Of a stretch of DNA of 64,000 nucleotides, positions 52,561 through 63,231 are shown one piece after another; the first letter of the stretch is position 1, and every line of letters starts with the position of its first letter. Below the pieces are notes generated by a model. It worked only from the letters and a program-made list of their open reading frames with translations. It was not told where the DNA came from and ran no database searches. Position numbers and translations under genes: made by a program. Origin of the DNA: Pseudocitrobacter corydidari (GTDB taxonomy: Bacteria; Pseudomonadota; Gammaproteobacteria; Enterobacterales; Enterobacteriaceae); contig NZ_CP087880.1 of assembly GCF_021172065.1 (NCBI RefSeq), positions 1,051,111 to 1,115,110 of the forward strand, written 5' to 3'.

Positions 52561-53367
52561 ATGTCTGTACAAACACTGGAACAACTGGCCGCCGCCCTGC
52601 GCGAGGCCGAACAAACCGGGCAGGCGATTGCGCCGCTGCGCGACATTATCGGCCTTGATAATGCCGAAGCTGCTTATGCCATCCAGGCTCTCAATGTGGA
52701 ACACGCGGTGGCGAAAGGCCGTCGCGTGGTCGGGCGCAAAATTGGCCTTACCCATCCGAAAGTGCAGCAACAGCTGGGCGTTGACCAGCCGGATTTCGGC
52801 ACGCTGTTCGCCGATATGTGTTACGGCGACAACGACACGATCCCTTTTGATCGTGTGATGCAACCGAAAATTGAAGCAGAAATTGCGCTGGTGCTGAATC
52901 GCGATTTGCCAAACGCCGATACCACCTTTGATGAGCTATACGGCGCTATTGAATGGGTGCTGCCCGCGCTGGAAGTGGTGGGCAGCCGCGTACGTGACTG
53001 GTCGATTAAGTTTGTCGATACGGTAGCGGACAACGCCTCCTGCGGCGTGTACGTCATCGGCAGCCCGGCGATGCGCCCGGCAGGGTTAGACCTGAAAAAT
53101 TGCACCATGCAGATGACGCGTAATAACGAACAGGTATCCAGCGGGCGCGGCAGCGAATGTCTGGGGCATCCGCTGAACGCTGCCGTCTGGCTGGCGCGCA
53201 AGATGGCGAGCCTTGGCGAACCGCTGCGCGCGGGCGACATCGTACTGACCGGCGCGCTGGGCCCGATGGTCGCCATCAATCCAGGCGATCGTTTTGAGGC
53301 GCTTATTGAAGGTATTGGTTCTGTGGCAGCCACGTTCTCTGCCGCACAAGAAGGAAGTCAGTCATGA
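52561..53367 (+). CDS. mhpD: 2-keto-4-pentenoate hydratase
   Basis: A 268-residue enzyme that adds water to 2-hydroxypentadienoate to give 4-hydroxy-2-ketovalerate. Family marks are [31 protein letters not shown] (metal-binding Glu residues) and [13 protein letters not shown]. Starts 9 bp after mhpC behind AAGGAG and overlaps mhpF by four bases. Confidence 0.96.
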   Translation: MSVQTLEQLAAALREAEQTGQAIAPLRDIIGLDNAEAAYAIQALNVEHAVAKGRRVVGRKIGLTHPKVQQQLGVDQPDFGTLFADMCYGDNDTIPFDRVMQPKIEAEIALVLNRDLPNADTTFDELYGAIEWVLPALEVVGSRVRDWSIKFVDTVADNASCGVYVIGSPAMRPAGLDLKNCTMQMTRNNEQVSSGRGSECLGHPLNAAVWLARKMASLGEPLRAGDIVLTGALGPMVAINPGDRFEALIEGIGSVAATFSAAQEGSQS

Positions 53368-54314
53368 GTAAGATAAAAGTCGCCATCATCGGTTCAGGTA
53401 ATATCGGCACCGATCTGATGATCAAAATTCTGCGCAACGGCAAGCACCTTGAGATGGCGGTGATGGTCGGGATCGACCCGGAATCCGACGGCCTGGCGCG
53501 CGCGCGTCGCATGGGCGTCGCCACCACCCATGAGGGCGTCAATGGCCTGATGGCGATGCCGGAATTCGCCGATATTGATATCGTCTTTGACGCTACCAGC
53601 GCCGGGGCACATGTGAAAAATGACGCCGCGCTGCGGGCGAAGAAACCCAATATTCGCCTGATTGACCTGACGCCTGCGGCGATTGGCCCGTACTGCGTGC
53701 CGGTGGTGAATCTCGATAAAAACCTCAGCCAGGGCAACGTCAACATGGTGACCTGCGGCGGGCAGGCGACGATTCCCATGGTAGCGGCAGTTTCCCGCGT
53801 GGCGAAGGTGCATTACGCGGAAATTATTGCCTCGATTTCCAGTAAATCCGCCGGGCCGGGCACACGCGCCAATATCGACGAATTTACCGAAACCACCTCG
53901 CAGGCCATTGAAGTGGTGGGCGGCGCGGCGAAAGGCAAAGCCATCATTATTCTCAACCCGGCAGAGCCGCCGGTGATGATGCGTGACACGGTGTATGTGC
54001 TGAGTGAGGACGCCTCGCAAATCGAAATTGAAGCGTCGATTGAAGAGATGGCCGCCGCCGTGCAGGCGTATGTGCCGGGCTACCGCCTGAAGCAAAAAGT
54101 GCAGTTTGAAATTATTCCGCAGGATAAACCGGTGACCATTCCGGGTATCGGCCAGTTCTCCGGCCTGAAAACGGCGGTGTATCTGGAAGTCGAAGGCGCG
54201 GCGCACTATCTGCCCGCCTACGCCGGAAACCTCGATATCATGACCTCAGCGGCGATGTCGACGGCGGAAAAAATGGCGCAAACCATGGTGAAAGCAGCAG
54301 GAGAAGTCGCATGA
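53364..54314 (+). CDS. mhpF: Acetaldehyde dehydrogenase (acylating)
   Basis: A 316-residue enzyme that makes acetyl-CoA from acetaldehyde, NAD and CoA, working in a complex with MhpE that channels the aldehyde. The N-terminal Rossmann motif is [15 protein letters not shown], and the catalytic Cys is in [12 protein letters not shown] (about 132). Overlaps both neighbours by four bases, so the three are coupled. Confidence 0.97.
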   Translation: MSKIKVAIIGSGNIGTDLMIKILRNGKHLEMAVMVGIDPESDGLARARRMGVATTHEGVNGLMAMPEFADIDIVFDATSAGAHVKNDAALRAKKPNIRLIDLTPAAIGPYCVPVVNLDKNLSQGNVNMVTCGGQATIPMVAAVSRVAKVHYAEIIASISSKSAGPGTRANIDEFTETTSQAIEVVGGAAKGKAIIILNPAEPPVMMRDTVYVLSEDASQIEIEASIEEMAAAVQAYVPGYRLKQKVQFEIIPQDKPVTIPGIGQFSGLKTAVYLEVEGAAHYLPAYAGNLDIMTSAAMSTAEKMAQTMVKAAGEVA

Positions 54315-55324
54315 ACGGTAAAAAACTCTATATCTCCGACGTCACGCTGCGTGACGGCATGCACGCCATTCGCCACCAGTATTCCTTAGACAATGTGCGC
54401 CAGATTGCCAAAGCGCTGGATGATGCGCGCGTGGATTCTATCGAAGTGGCGCACGGCGATGGTTTACAGGGTTCCAGCTTTAACTACGGATTCGGCGCGC
54501 ACAGCGACATCGAATGGATTGAAGCCGCTGCCGACACGGTGAAGCACGCTAAAATCGCCACCCTGCTGATTCCTGGCATCGGCACGCTGCATGATCTGAA
54601 AGCCGCTTATCAGGCTGGCGCGCGCGTGGTACGTGTGGCGACGCACTGCACCGAAGCGGATGTCTCCGCGCAGCATATCGCCTTCGCGCGCGAGCTGGGC
54701 ATGGACACCGTTGGCTTCCTGATGATGAGCCATATGACCACGCCGGAAAATCTGGCGAAACAGGCGAAGCTGATGGAAGGCTACGGCGCAACCTGCATCT
54801 ACGTGGTTGATTCCGGCGGCGCGATGAATATGAACGATATTCGCGACCGTTTCCGCGCGCTGAAAGCGGTGCTCAAGCCGGAAACACAAACCGGGATGCA
54901 CGCACACCACAACCTGAGCCTCGGTGTGGCGAACTCGATCGTGGCGGTGGAAGAGGGCTGTGACCGCATTGACGCAAGCCTGGCGGGCATGGGCGCGGGG
55001 GCCGGGAATGCGCCGCTGGAAGTGTTTATTGCTGCGGCGGATAAACTCGGTTGGGATCATGGCACGGACCTGTATGCGCTGATGGCGGCGGCAGACGACC
55101 TGGTGCGTCCATTGCAGGATCGCCCGGTGCGCGTTGACCGTGAAACGCTGGCGCTCGGTTATGCCGGGGTGTACTCCAGCTTCCTGCGTCACAGCGAAGT
55201 GGCGGCGCAGCGCTACGGCCTGAGTGCGGTAGATATTCTGGTTGAACTGGGTAAACGCCGGATGGTTGGCGGCCAGGAAGACATGATCGTCGATGTGGCG
55301 CTCGACCTGAAAGCCAAAGCGTAA
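54311..55324 (+). CDS. mhpE: 4-hydroxy-2-ketovalerate aldolase
   Basis: A 337-residue class II aldolase that splits 4-hydroxy-2-ketovalerate to pyruvate and acetaldehyde. The HMGL-like motif is [15 protein letters not shown], and the metal-binding pair is in [15 protein letters not shown]. Partner of MhpF, which takes the acetaldehyde directly. Confidence 0.97.
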   Translation: MNGKKLYISDVTLRDGMHAIRHQYSLDNVRQIAKALDDARVDSIEVAHGDGLQGSSFNYGFGAHSDIEWIEAAADTVKHAKIATLLIPGIGTLHDLKAAYQAGARVVRVATHCTEADVSAQHIAFARELGMDTVGFLMMSHMTTPENLAKQAKLMEGYGATCIYVVDSGGAMNMNDIRDRFRALKAVLKPETQTGMHAHHNLSLGVANSIVAVEEGCDRIDASLAGMGAGAGNAPLEVFIAAADKLGWDHGTDLYALMAAADDLVRPLQDRPVRVDRETLALGYAGVYSSFLRHSEVAAQRYGLSAVDILVELGKRRMVGGQEDMIVDVALDLKAKA

Positions 55325-55343
55325 AACATAACAAGAAAGCTTT

Positions 55344-55370
55344 GCCCGCCTGGCATGATGCCCGGCGGGC
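55344..55370. repeat. Hairpin between mhpE and mhpT
   Basis: GCCCGCC and GGCGGGC pair around 13 bases. It has no T-run and may reduce expression of mhpT or protect upstream mRNA. Confidence 0.55.
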
Positions 55371-55446
55371 GCGTTTGCAAGGAAAAAATGCGCGGTTGGC
55401 AACGTATCAGCCGCCTTTCACCTGTCACCCTCGCAAAGGTAACGCT

Positions 55447-56664
55447 ATGTCGAACATCGCCTCTACACCTGCAACGTCTCGCCTGATACTGACTATCGGG
55501 CTCTGTTTTTTGGTCGCCCTGATGGAAGGGCTTGATTTACAGGCGGCTGGCATTGCCGCCGTCGGTATCGCCCAGGCTTTTTCGCTCGATAAAATGCAGA
55601 TGGGCTGGATTTTTAGCGCCGGAATACTGGGTCTGCTGCCCGGTGCGCTGGTGGGCGGAATGCTGGCCGATCGCTATGGGCGTAAACGCATTCTGCTGGG
55701 ATCGGTGGTGCTGTTCGGGCTCTTTTCGATAGCCACCGCGCTGGCGTGGAGTTTCCCGTCGCTGGTCTTTGCGCGCCTGATGACCGGCGTGGGGCTCGGC
55801 GCGGCGTTGCCTAACCTGATTGCCCTGACTTCTGAAGCGGCAGGCCCGCGTTTTCGTGGCACGGCGGTGAGCCTGATGTACTGCGGTGTGCCAATTGGCG
55901 CGGCGCTGGCGGCGGCGCTGGGGTTCAGCGGCCTGGCGCAGGCGTGGCAAACCGTATTCTGGGTGGGCGGCGTGGTGCCACTGCTGCTGGTGCCTTTGCT
56001 GATGCGCTGGCTGCCCGAGTCGCAGGCTTTCACCCATCAACAGACGGCGTCGCCCGCACCACTGCGCGCGTTACTCGCGCCGGGGACGGCATCGTCCACC
56101 TTACTGCTGTGGCTCTGTTACTTCTTCACCCTGTTAGTGGTGTATATGCTGATTAACTGGCTGCCGATGCTGCTGGTCGATCAGGGCTTTAGTGGCTCAC
56201 AGGCGGCGGGCGTGATGTTTGCCCTGCAAATTGGCGCCGCGGTGGGGACGCTTGTGCTCGGTGCGCTGATGGACAAACTGAGCCCAATGCGCATGTCGCT
56301 GCTGATTTACAGCGGCATGCTGGCCTCGCTGCTGGCGCTAGGTTCGGCGGACTCGCTGAGCATGATGCTGCTTTCAGGTTTTGTTGCCGGGCTGTTTGCC
56401 ACGGGCGGGCAGAGCGTGCTGTATGCGCTGGCACCGCTCTTTTATCGCACTGAAATCCGCGCCACGGGCGTGGGTACGGCGGTAGCGATTGGCCGACTGG
56501 GCGCGATGAGCGGCCCGCTGCTGGCCGGAAAAATGCTGGCGCTGGGTACCGGCACCGTGGGGGTGATGGCGGCCTCCGCGCCGGGGATTGTTTTAGCGGG
56601 CGTGGCGGTTTTCTGGTTAATGAATCGACAGAAGCAGGCATCCACCGCCATCGACGCTTCTTAA
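55447..56664 (+). CDS. mhpT: 3-(3-hydroxyphenyl)propionate transporter
   Basis: A 405-residue MFS permease of the aromatic acid:proton symporter family with about twelve membrane segments. Hallmarks are ALMEGLDLQAAGIAA in segment one and the loop GGMLADRYGRKRILLG. E. coli MhpT (403 residues) imports 3-(3-hydroxyphenyl)propionate. I start at 55447 (MSNIASTPATS), behind GCAAAGGTAACG. It lies 122 bp after mhpE. Confidence 0.95.
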   Translation: MSNIASTPATSRLILTIGLCFLVALMEGLDLQAAGIAAVGIAQAFSLDKMQMGWIFSAGILGLLPGALVGGMLADRYGRKRILLGSVVLFGLFSIATALAWSFPSLVFARLMTGVGLGAALPNLIALTSEAAGPRFRGTAVSLMYCGVPIGAALAAALGFSGLAQAWQTVFWVGGVVPLLLVPLLMRWLPESQAFTHQQTASPAPLRALLAPGTASSTLLLWLCYFFTLLVVYMLINWLPMLLVDQGFSGSQAAGVMFALQIGAAVGTLVLGALMDKLSPMRMSLLIYSGMLASLLALGSADSLSMMLLSGFVAGLFATGGQSVLYALAPLFYRTEIRATGVGTAVAIGRLGAMSGPLLAGKMLALGTGTVGVMAASAPGIVLAGVAVFWLMNRQKQASTAIDAS

Positions 56665-56674
56665 GCGCATTTTT

Positions 56675-56702
56675 ACCGGGCGGCGCAATGCTGCCCGGCC
56701 TA
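56675..56702. repeat. REP-like palindrome after mhpT
   Basis: CCGGGC...GCCCGG unit typical of REP elements, 10 bp after the mhpT stop. It may also end the mhp transcript. Confidence 0.6.
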
Positions 56703-56883
56703 TCAATTCCCTACGATTTTTACCTTCTTGCCGGGCTTTTTCCGAGTTAATACAATAAAAAGCGTAATCAGGTTGAAAGACAACGAGTAAGTCGCTCATA
56801 CTCTTACTCAGTCTCCCGTGCATCAGAAAAGCCTGAAGATCAATAACAGGAATTCGCACGGTCGCATAATTAAGGAATCCCTC

Positions 56884-57240
56884 ATGGCAGAAGAAACTAT
56901 TTTCAGCAAAATTATTCGTCGCGAAATCCCGTCGGATATCGTTTATCAGGATGAGCTGGTTACCGCGTTCCGCGATATCTCCCCACAGGCGCCGACTCAC
57001 GTTCTGATCGTGCCTAACATCCTGATTGCCACCACCAATGACGTGGCGCCTGAGCACGAACAGGTGCTGGGCCGCATGGTGACCGTGGCGGCAAAAATTG
57101 CCCGTGACGAAGGTATTGCTGACGATGGCTATCGTCTGATCATGAACTGCAACCGCCACGGCGGGCAGGAAGTCTTCCATATTCATATGCATCTGCTGGG
57201 CGGTCGTCCGCTTGGGCCGATGCTGGCACATAAAGGTTAA
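56884..57240 (+). CDS. hinT: Purine nucleoside phosphoramidase HinT
   Basis: A 118-residue HIT-family enzyme that hydrolyses adenosine phosphoramidates and lysyl-AMP. The catalytic HIT motif is [11 protein letters not shown] near the C-terminus. The start at 56884 ([16 protein letters not shown]) is chosen by alignment. First gene of the conserved block through ycfP and close to ycfL. Confidence 0.96.
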   Translation: MAEETIFSKIIRREIPSDIVYQDELVTAFRDISPQAPTHVLIVPNILIATTNDVAPEHEQVLGRMVTVAAKIARDEGIADDGYRLIMNCNRHGGQEVFHIHMHLLGGRPLGPMLAHKG

Positions 57241-57243
57241 GTG

Positions 57244-57618
57244 ATGAAAGCAGGCTTTTCAGCCGCGCTACTGGCTGCATTTTTGCTGGCCGGTTGTGGT
57301 TCGCATCCGGAAATTCCGGTGGGCGATCAGCAGACGCTGGTGATGGAATCGAATGTCCTGGCCGCCGGGATCAGCGCGGAAAAGCCTGAACTGACGCGGT
57401 CGGAAATTCAGGCGACCGCCAGCGCGAAGCTGTTCAATGAAAGGCGTGAACCTGTCACCCTTCATTATCGTTTTTACTGGTATGAAGCCAGAGGACTGGA
57501 AATGCACCCGCTTGAAGCGCCACGTACCGTCACCATCCCGGCTATGGGATCGGTCACGCTGTACGGCAGCGCCAGCAGCCTGGGCGCACATAAAGTCCGA
57601 CTTTATCTTTATTTGTAA
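57244..57618 (+). CDS. ycfL: YcfL family lipoprotein
   Basis: A small lipoprotein of 124 residues with the lipobox LLAGC (Cys about 18), matching E. coli YcfL (HPEIPVGDQQTLVMES; HYRFYWYEARGLEMHP). Function is unknown; it sits directly upstream of lpoB, which suggests an envelope role. GTG at 57241 directly before the ATG is an alternative start one codon longer. Confidence 0.9.
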   Translation: MKAGFSAALLAAFLLAGCGSHPEIPVGDQQTLVMESNVLAAGISAEKPELTRSEIQATASAKLFNERREPVTLHYRFYWYEARGLEMHPLEAPRTVTIPAMGSVTLYGSASSLGAHKVRLYLYL

Positions 57619-57631
57619 GGGGTAAAACGGA

Positions 57632-58279
57632 ATGACTACATTGCGTCGCTATGCGCTAATTTCGGCACTGGCTGTCCTGCTCTCCGGGTGCGTGGTGAAA
57701 CAAGAACAACCCGCACCGGTGGAAGAGGCGAAGCCAACACCACAACAGCCTGTCGAACCGCAGCAGCCGGTACCGACAGTGCCTTCTGTTCCGACGATCC
57801 CGCAGCAGCCTGGCCCGATTGAGCATCCGGATCAACAGCCGTCGCAGCCTGCGCCACGCGTTCGTCACTATGACTGGAACGGCGCGGTACAGCCGATGGC
57901 AGGCAAAATGTTGCAGGCCAGCGGCGTGAACGCGGGCAGCATTCTGCTGGTCGATAGCGTGAATAACCGTACCAACGGAACGTTGAACGCGGCTGAAGCG
58001 ACAACCGCGCTGCGTAACGCACTGACCGGCAACGGCAAGTTCACCCTGGTTTCCGCGCAGCAACTGGCTGTCGCCAAACAGCAGCTTGGCCTGTCGCCGC
58101 AGGATAGCCTCGGTTCGCGCAGTAAAGCGATGGGGATTGCCCGTAACGTCGGCGCACAGTATGTGCTGTACAGCAACGCCACCGGCAACGTGAATTCCCC
58201 GGTACTGAAAATGCAGCTGATGCTGGTACAGACGGGCGAAATTATCTGGTCAGGTAGCGGTGCCGTTACGCAACAATAA
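57632..58279 (+). CDS. lpoB: Outer membrane activator of PBP1B
   Basis: A 215-residue outer-membrane lipoprotein that reaches through the periplasm and activates the peptidoglycan synthase PBP1B. The lipobox LLSGC gives the lipid anchor (Cys about 20). A Pro/Gln-rich flexible linker (about 25-75) precedes the globular domain. It overlaps thiK by 20 bp. Confidence 0.95.
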   Translation: MTTLRRYALISALAVLLSGCVVKQEQPAPVEEAKPTPQQPVEPQQPVPTVPSVPTIPQQPGPIEHPDQQPSQPAPRVRHYDWNGAVQPMAGKMLQASGVNAGSILLVDSVNNRTNGTLNAAEATTALRNALTGNGKFTLVSAQQLAVAKQQLGLSPQDSLGSRSKAMGIARNVGAQYVLYSNATGNVNSPVLKMQLMLVQTGEIIWSGSGAVTQQ

Positions 58280-59084
58280 GCTCACGCGTGATGCGGTTCT
58301 GTCACGCTATTTCCCTCAGTATCATCTCGTCGCCAGCCCTGATTATTCAGGGCTGAGTGGCAGTAGCTGTATCATCGCCTGCGGTGAGCAGCAGCGGGTC
58401 TTGCGCCAGCACCACACGGCGCAGCCCCGCGAATTTCACTTCCTGCGTCAATATCACGCGCTCACGCGTTTACCCTCCACGCTCGCCCCGAAGCCGGTTT
58501 TTTATACCTCTGGCTGGATGGCCGTCGAATTTTTCAGCGGAGAGGTGAAAAGCGTGCTGCCGCCCCCTCGCCAACTGGCGTCTCTCCTGTATCATCTGCA
58601 TCAGCAGCCGCGTTTCGGCTGGCGAGTAACGGTGCTGCCGTTGCTGGAACGCTACTGGCAGCAGTGCGATCCTGCGCGACGCACGCCGTTCTGGCTGCGC
58701 ACGTTGCATCGCCTGCAAAAGCAGCGAGAGCCGCAGCCGCTGCGCCTTTCGCCATTGCATATGGATGTTCACGCGGGCAACATTGTGCATACGCCTGTAG
58801 GGTTACGACTGATTGACTGGGAGTATGCCGGGGACGGCGATATCGCGCTGGAGCTGGCGTCGGTGTGGATGCAGGACGCGCGTCAACGCCGTGAATACAG
58901 CGATGCGTACGCGGCACGGGCGCGCATTGCGCCAGAAGCGCTATGGCAACAAATTTTACGCTGGCGGCCCTGGGTGTTAACGCTCATGGCGGGCTGGTAT
59001 GAGTGTCGCTGGCAGCAGACCGGCGACCGGCAATTTATCACGCTGGCAGATGAAATTTGGTGTCAGTTAAAGGAAAAACGATAA
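58260..59084 (+). CDS. thiK: Thiamine kinase
   Basis: A 274-residue salvage enzyme that phosphorylates thiamine, with an aminoglycoside phosphotransferase-like fold. The catalytic loop is [11 protein letters not shown] and the metal-binding motif [12 protein letters not shown]. The ATG lies within the end of lpoB, so translation is coupled. Confidence 0.93.
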   Translation: MPLRNNKLTRDAVLSRYFPQYHLVASPDYSGLSGSSCIIACGEQQRVLRQHHTAQPREFHFLRQYHALTRLPSTLAPKPVFYTSGWMAVEFFSGEVKSVLPPPRQLASLLYHLHQQPRFGWRVTVLPLLERYWQQCDPARRTPFWLRTLHRLQKQREPQPLRLSPLHMDVHAGNIVHTPVGLRLIDWEYAGDGDIALELASVWMQDARQRREYSDAYAARARIAPEALWQQILRWRPWVLTLMAGWYECRWQQTGDRQFITLADEIWCQLKEKR

Positions 59085-59095
59085 GAGAGGTCAGT

Positions 59096-60121
59096 GTGGG
59101 TCCGGTAATGTTGGATGTAGAAGGCTACGAGCTGGATGCGGAAGAGCGCGAGATTCTGGCGCATCCGCTGGTGGGTGGCCTGATTTTATTTACCCGTAAC
59201 TATCATGATCCCGCGCAGCTGCGCGAACTGGTGCGCCAGATCCGCGAGGCGTCGCGCAATCATCTGGTGGTGGCGGTCGATCAGGAAGGTGGCCGGGTGC
59301 AGCGTTTCCGTGAAGGCTTTACTCGCCTGCCTGCCGCACAATCTTTTGTCGCCGTACTCGGCGAGGAAGAGGGCGGACGCCTGGCGGTTGAGGCCGGTTG
59401 GCTGATGGCCAGCGAAATGATCGCCATGGATATTGATATCAGCTTCGCCCCGGTGCTGGACGTCGGGCATATCAGCGCTGCGATTGGCGAGCGCTCCTAT
59501 CATGCGGATCCGCAAAAAGCGCTGGCGATGGCGCGTCATTTTATCGACGGCATGCACAGCGCCGGTATGAAAACTACCGGTAAACACTTCCCCGGACACG
59601 GGGCGGTCACCGCTGATTCGCATAAAGAGACGCCGCGCGATCCTCGTCGCGAAGCCGACATTCGCGCGAAAGATATGGCGGTGTTCCAGACGCTGATTAC
59701 GGAAAACAAACTCGATGCCATTATGCCTGCGCACGTCATCTACAGCGACGTAGACCCGCGCCCGGCAAGCGGCTCGCCGCACTGGCTGAAAACCGTGTTG
59801 CGCGGTGAGTTAGGCTTCGATGGCGTGATTTTCTCCGACGATTTGTCGATGGAAGGCGCGGCGATTATGGGCAGCTACGCCGAGCGCGGCCAGGCATCGC
59901 TGGATGCGGGTTGCGATATGATCCTGGTCTGCAATAATCGTAAAGGAGCGGTCAGCGTTCTTGATAACCTGTCGCCGATCAATGCTGAACGTGTTACGAA
60001 ATTGTATCATAAAGGTTCATTTACACGTCAGGCCTTAAGGGATTCCGCCCGCTGGAAGACAGTCAGTGCGCAACTGGAACAGCTCCACGAACGCTGGCAG
60101 GACGTGAAGGCAGGCCATTAA
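59096..60121 (+). CDS. nagZ: Beta-N-acetylhexosaminidase NagZ
   Basis: A 341-residue cytoplasmic GH3 enzyme that removes GlcNAc from anhydro-muropeptides in cell-wall recycling, making the signal for AmpC induction where ampR is present. The family motif is [14 protein letters not shown], and the nucleophile Asp is in [11 protein letters not shown] start at the GTG at 59096 ([13 protein letters not shown]), matching E. coli length and preceded by AAGAGAGG; an in-frame ATG lies at 59108. It is the second GH3 protein in the window. Confidence 0.95.
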   Translation: MGPVMLDVEGYELDAEEREILAHPLVGGLILFTRNYHDPAQLRELVRQIREASRNHLVVAVDQEGGRVQRFREGFTRLPAAQSFVAVLGEEEGGRLAVEAGWLMASEMIAMDIDISFAPVLDVGHISAAIGERSYHADPQKALAMARHFIDGMHSAGMKTTGKHFPGHGAVTADSHKETPRDPRREADIRAKDMAVFQTLITENKLDAIMPAHVIYSDVDPRPASGSPHWLKTVLRGELGFDGVIFSDDLSMEGAAIMGSYAERGQASLDAGCDMILVCNNRKGAVSVLDNLSPINAERVTKLYHKGSFTRQALRDSARWKTVSAQLEQLHERWQDVKAGH

Positions 60122-60154
60122 CCCTCCCGACAAGGGAGTTGTGGTGAGGATCAA

Positions 60155-60697
60155 ATGATTATCTATTTGCACGGTTTTGACTCGAACAGCCCAGGTAACC
60201 ATGAAAAGGTGTTGCAGCTGCAGTTTATCGACCCGGATGTGAGGTTGATTAGCTACAGTACGCTGCATCCAAAACATGACATGCAGCATCTGCTGAAAGA
60301 AGTGGACAAAATGTTGCAGCTCAACGTTGACGAGCGCCCGCTGATTTGCGGCGTGGGGCTCGGCGGCTACTGGGCGGAACGCATCGGCTTTTTATGCGAT
60401 GTTCGTCAGGTGATTTTCAACCCGAATCTGTTCCCTAACGAGAACATGGACGGGAAGATTGACCGCCCGGAAGAGTATGTCGATATTGCCACCAAGTGTG
60501 TGAACAACTTCCGCGAGAAAAACCGCGACCGCTGCCTGGCGATCCTCTCCCGGAAGGATGAAGCGCTCGACAGCCAGCGTTCGGCACAGGAACTGCATCA
60601 CTTTTATGAAATTATCTGGGATGACGTTCAGGGGCATAAATTCAAAAATATCTCGCCACATCTGCAACGCATCAAAGCCTTTAAAACCTTAGGCTGA
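60155..60697 (+). CDS. ycfP: YcfP family esterase-like protein
   Basis: A 180-residue alpha/beta-hydrolase-like protein (UPF0227). It begins [19 protein letters not shown] with an oxyanion-type HGF motif. The nucleophile position GVGLGGYWA has Leu-Gly where active esterases have Ser, so it may not be an active hydrolase. Function is unknown. It follows nagZ by 33 bp. Confidence 0.9.
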   Translation: MIIYLHGFDSNSPGNHEKVLQLQFIDPDVRLISYSTLHPKHDMQHLLKEVDKMLQLNVDERPLICGVGLGGYWAERIGFLCDVRQVIFNPNLFPNENMDGKIDRPEEYVDIATKCVNNFREKNRDRCLAILSRKDEALDSQRSAQELHHFYEIIWDDVQGHKFKNISPHLQRIKAFKTLG

Positions 60698-60706
60698 CGT
60701 CGTTTT

Positions 60707-60731
60707 TTCACGCCCCGTTCTGGGGCGTGAA
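60707..60731. terminator. Hairpin after ycfP
   Basis: TTCACGCCCC and GGGGCGTGAA form a perfect 10-bp stem. The T-run lies on the left side only, so its use as a terminator for ycfP is uncertain. Confidence 0.55.
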
Positions 60732-60829
60732 ATGTTAAATTTCCCTCCTTTTTTCACTCCCATCACCCACCAAAAATCCCACTAAACGCTAAAGTTGTTT
60801 AACTTCTGCGCGGTAAAACTTGATACATA

Positions 60830-60843
60830 TCAAATTTGGTATG
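60830..60843 (+). promoter_or_regulatory. FNR site of ndh
   Basis: TTGATACATATCAA is a perfect FNR consensus. FNR represses ndh without oxygen in E. coli from a site in this position. Confidence 0.9.
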
Positions 60844-60969
60844 ACCAATGCACCGTTCATGTTATTCTTCTTGCTGCTGAATGGTTTCGGGATAGTAACT
60901 TGTTGTTAGATAAGAGCTATTTTAATAACTTTTAATTAACAATTGGTTAATAATTTTTAAGGGGGTCAC

Positions 60970-62274
60970 GTGACTACACCAATCAAAAGAATCGTTATTG
61001 TGGGTGGTGGCGCTGGCGGCCTGGAACTGGCTACTCAACTGGGTAGAAAGCTTGGCCGGAGCAAAAAAGCGAAAATTACGCTGGTGGATCGCAACCACAG
61101 TCATCTGTGGAAGCCGCTGCTGCACGAAGTGGCAACCGGTTCGCTGGATGAAGGCGTGGATGCGCTGAGCTACCTGGCGCACGCGCGTAACCATCACTTC
61201 CAGTTCCAACTGGGATCAGTGATGGACATCAACCGTGAAGCGAAAACCATTACCATCGCTGAACTGCGTGATGAGAAGGGCGACCTGCTGGTGCCGGAAC
61301 GTAAGCTGGCTTATGACACGCTGGTGATGGCGCTGGGCAGCACCTCCAACGACTTCAACACGCCGGGCGTGAAAGAGCACTGCATCTTCCTCGATAACCC
61401 GCATCAGGCGCGTCGTTTCCACCAGGAGATGCTGAATCTGTTCCTGAAATATTCAGCGAACCTGGGTGCGAACGGTAAAGTCAACATCGCCATCGTTGGC
61501 GGTGGGGCAACGGGTGTTGAGCTTTCAGCTGAACTGCACAACGCGGTGAAACAGCTGCACAGCTACGGCTACAAAGGCCTGACCAACGACGCGCTGAACG
61601 TCACGCTGGTGGAAGCGGGCGAACGTATTCTGCCTGCGCTGCCGCCGCGTATTTCCGGTGCCGCTCACAACGAGCTGACCAAAATGGGCGTGCGCGTCCT
61701 GACGCAGACCATGGTCACCAGCGCCGATGAAGGTGGCCTGCACACCAAAGACGGCGAGTATATTCAGGCCGACCTGATGGTATGGGCAGCAGGCATTAAA
61801 GCGCCAGACTTTATGAAAGAGATTGGCGGCCTGGAAACCAACCGTATCAACCAGCTGGTGGTTGAGCCAACGCTACAGACCACGCGCGATGCAGACATTT
61901 ATGCGATCGGCGACTGTGCGTCCTGCGCACGTCCGGAAGGCGGATTTGTACCGCCGCGCGCTCAGGCTGCGCACCAGATGGCAACCTGCGCGCTGAACAA
62001 CATTCTGGCGCAGATGAAGGACAAAGAGCTGAAACCGTATTCTTACAAAGATCACGGCTCGCTGGTTTCGCTCTCGAACTACTCGACGGTCGGCAGCCTG
62101 ATGGGCAATCTGATGCGCGGCTCGATGATGGTTGAAGGGCGCATTGCGCGTATGGTGTATATCTCGCTGTACCGTATGCACCAGATTGCGCTGCACGGCT
62201 ACATCAAAACCGGCCTGATGATGCTGGTCGGCAGTATCAACCGCGTTATCCGCCCGCGCCTGAAACTGCACTAA
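60970..62274 (+). CDS. ndh: NADH dehydrogenase II
   Basis: A 434-residue, single-subunit, non-proton-pumping NADH:ubiquinone oxidoreductase at the inner membrane. The FAD Rossmann motif is [16 protein letters not shown], and the NADH-binding motif [15 protein letters not shown] (about 174). The start is GTG at 60970, preceded by AAGGGGGTC, giving the E. coli length. The C-terminal amphipathic region holds it to the membrane. Repressed by FNR (site at 60830). Confidence 0.97.
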   Translation: MTTPIKRIVIVGGGAGGLELATQLGRKLGRSKKAKITLVDRNHSHLWKPLLHEVATGSLDEGVDALSYLAHARNHHFQFQLGSVMDINREAKTITIAELRDEKGDLLVPERKLAYDTLVMALGSTSNDFNTPGVKEHCIFLDNPHQARRFHQEMLNLFLKYSANLGANGKVNIAIVGGGATGVELSAELHNAVKQLHSYGYKGLTNDALNVTLVEAGERILPALPPRISGAAHNELTKMGVRVLTQTMVTSADEGGLHTKDGEYIQADLMVWAAGIKAPDFMKEIGGLETNRINQLVVEPTLQTTRDADIYAIGDCASCARPEGGFVPPRAQAAHQMATCALNNILAQMKDKELKPYSYKDHGSLVSLSNYSTVGSLMGNLMRGSMMVEGRIARMVYISLYRMHQIALHGYIKTGLMMLVGSINRVIRPRLKLH

Positions 62275-62284
62275 TGTAACATTC

Positions 62285-62311
62285 CGGCCCGACACTCAGT
62301 CGGGCCGTTTT
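62285..62311 (+). terminator. Terminator of ndh
   Basis: CGGCCCGAC and GTCGGGCCG form a perfect nine-base-pair stem followed by TTTT, 10 bp after the ndh stop. Confidence 0.9.
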
Positions 62312-62469
62312 CAGCAGATTGTTCGCTGACTAACGGAAATTCCCGCTAAGACTCCTCTGAATCACGCTGGTTTGTGGTTTTATCTCGCACTTTTCATCCG
62401 CTTTCTCATTTGCTAACCCCCTCGTCAAGTTGCAGAATTGTTACTATCAGCAACAAAGGAGGATCTCCC

Positions 62470-63009
62470 GTGAATAAATCGATGTTGGCGGGTATAGGGA
62501 TTGGCGTCGCAGCCGCGCTTGGCGTGGCGGCAGTCGCCAGCCTGAACGTGTTCGACCGCGGCCCGCAGTACGCGCAGGTCATTTCGGCTAAGCCTATCAA
62601 AGAGACCGTGAAAACCCCGCGAGAAGAGTGCCGCAATGTGGCCGTTACCCATCGCCGCCCTGTACAGGATGAAAACCGGATTACCGGTTCCGTGCTCGGC
62701 GCTGTCGCGGGCGGCGTGATTGGTCACCAGTTTGGTGGCGGACGCGGGAAAGACGTTGCCACGGTGGTAGGGGCATTAGGCGGCGGCTACGCCGGGAATC
62801 AGATCCAGGGCTCAATGCAGGATAATGATACCTACACCAGCACTCAGAAACGCTGCAAAACAGTGTATGACAAATCCGAGAAAATGCTCGGATATGACGT
62901 GACGTATAAAATTGGCGACCAGCAGGGGAAAATCCGTATGGATAAAGATCCCGGAACGCAAATTCCGCTGGATAATAATGGCCAATTGGTCCTGACTAAC
63001 AAAACGTAA
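62470..63009 (+). CDS. ycfJ: YcfJ family glycine-zipper protein
   Basis: A 179-residue envelope protein with an N-terminal membrane or signal segment (about 1-25, LAGIGIGVAAALGVAAVASL) and a glycine-zipper region (about 75-115, GSVLGAVAGGVIGHQFGGG). It matches E. coli YcfJ, of unknown function. I start at GTG 62470 (VNKSMLAG), behind AAGGAGGAT; the in-frame ATG at 62482 would shorten the leader. It is the last gene of the 25-min core block. Confidence 0.9.
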   Translation: MNKSMLAGIGIGVAAALGVAAVASLNVFDRGPQYAQVISAKPIKETVKTPREECRNVAVTHRRPVQDENRITGSVLGAVAGGVIGHQFGGGRGKDVATVVGALGGGYAGNQIQGSMQDNDTYTSTQKRCKTVYDKSEKMLGYDVTYKIGDQQGKIRMDKDPGTQIPLDNNGQLVLTNKT

Positions 63010-63030
63010 AAATAGCGTTAATGTTGTTTT

Positions 63031-63066
63031 AGCCCCTCATTCGCTCAGGCTGAGGGGCTTTTTTTT
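63031..63066 (+). terminator. Terminator of ycfJ
   Basis: AGCCCCTCA and TGAGGGGCT form a nine-base-pair stem and run into eight T. Confidence 0.92.
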
Positions 63067-63231
63067 GTCACTTACATCCATCTTTATGAAATCCGAATTA
63101 CTTATTGAAACGGGACGAGTCACTTTAAAGAGTATGGCCTTTACGTAGACTGCATGCGTGCAGAAGAGCCCGGCGCGCTTCACGGTGTGGCGGTAGCGTC
63201 TTGCACTTATCTCGTTTACAAGGAGGTTGCT

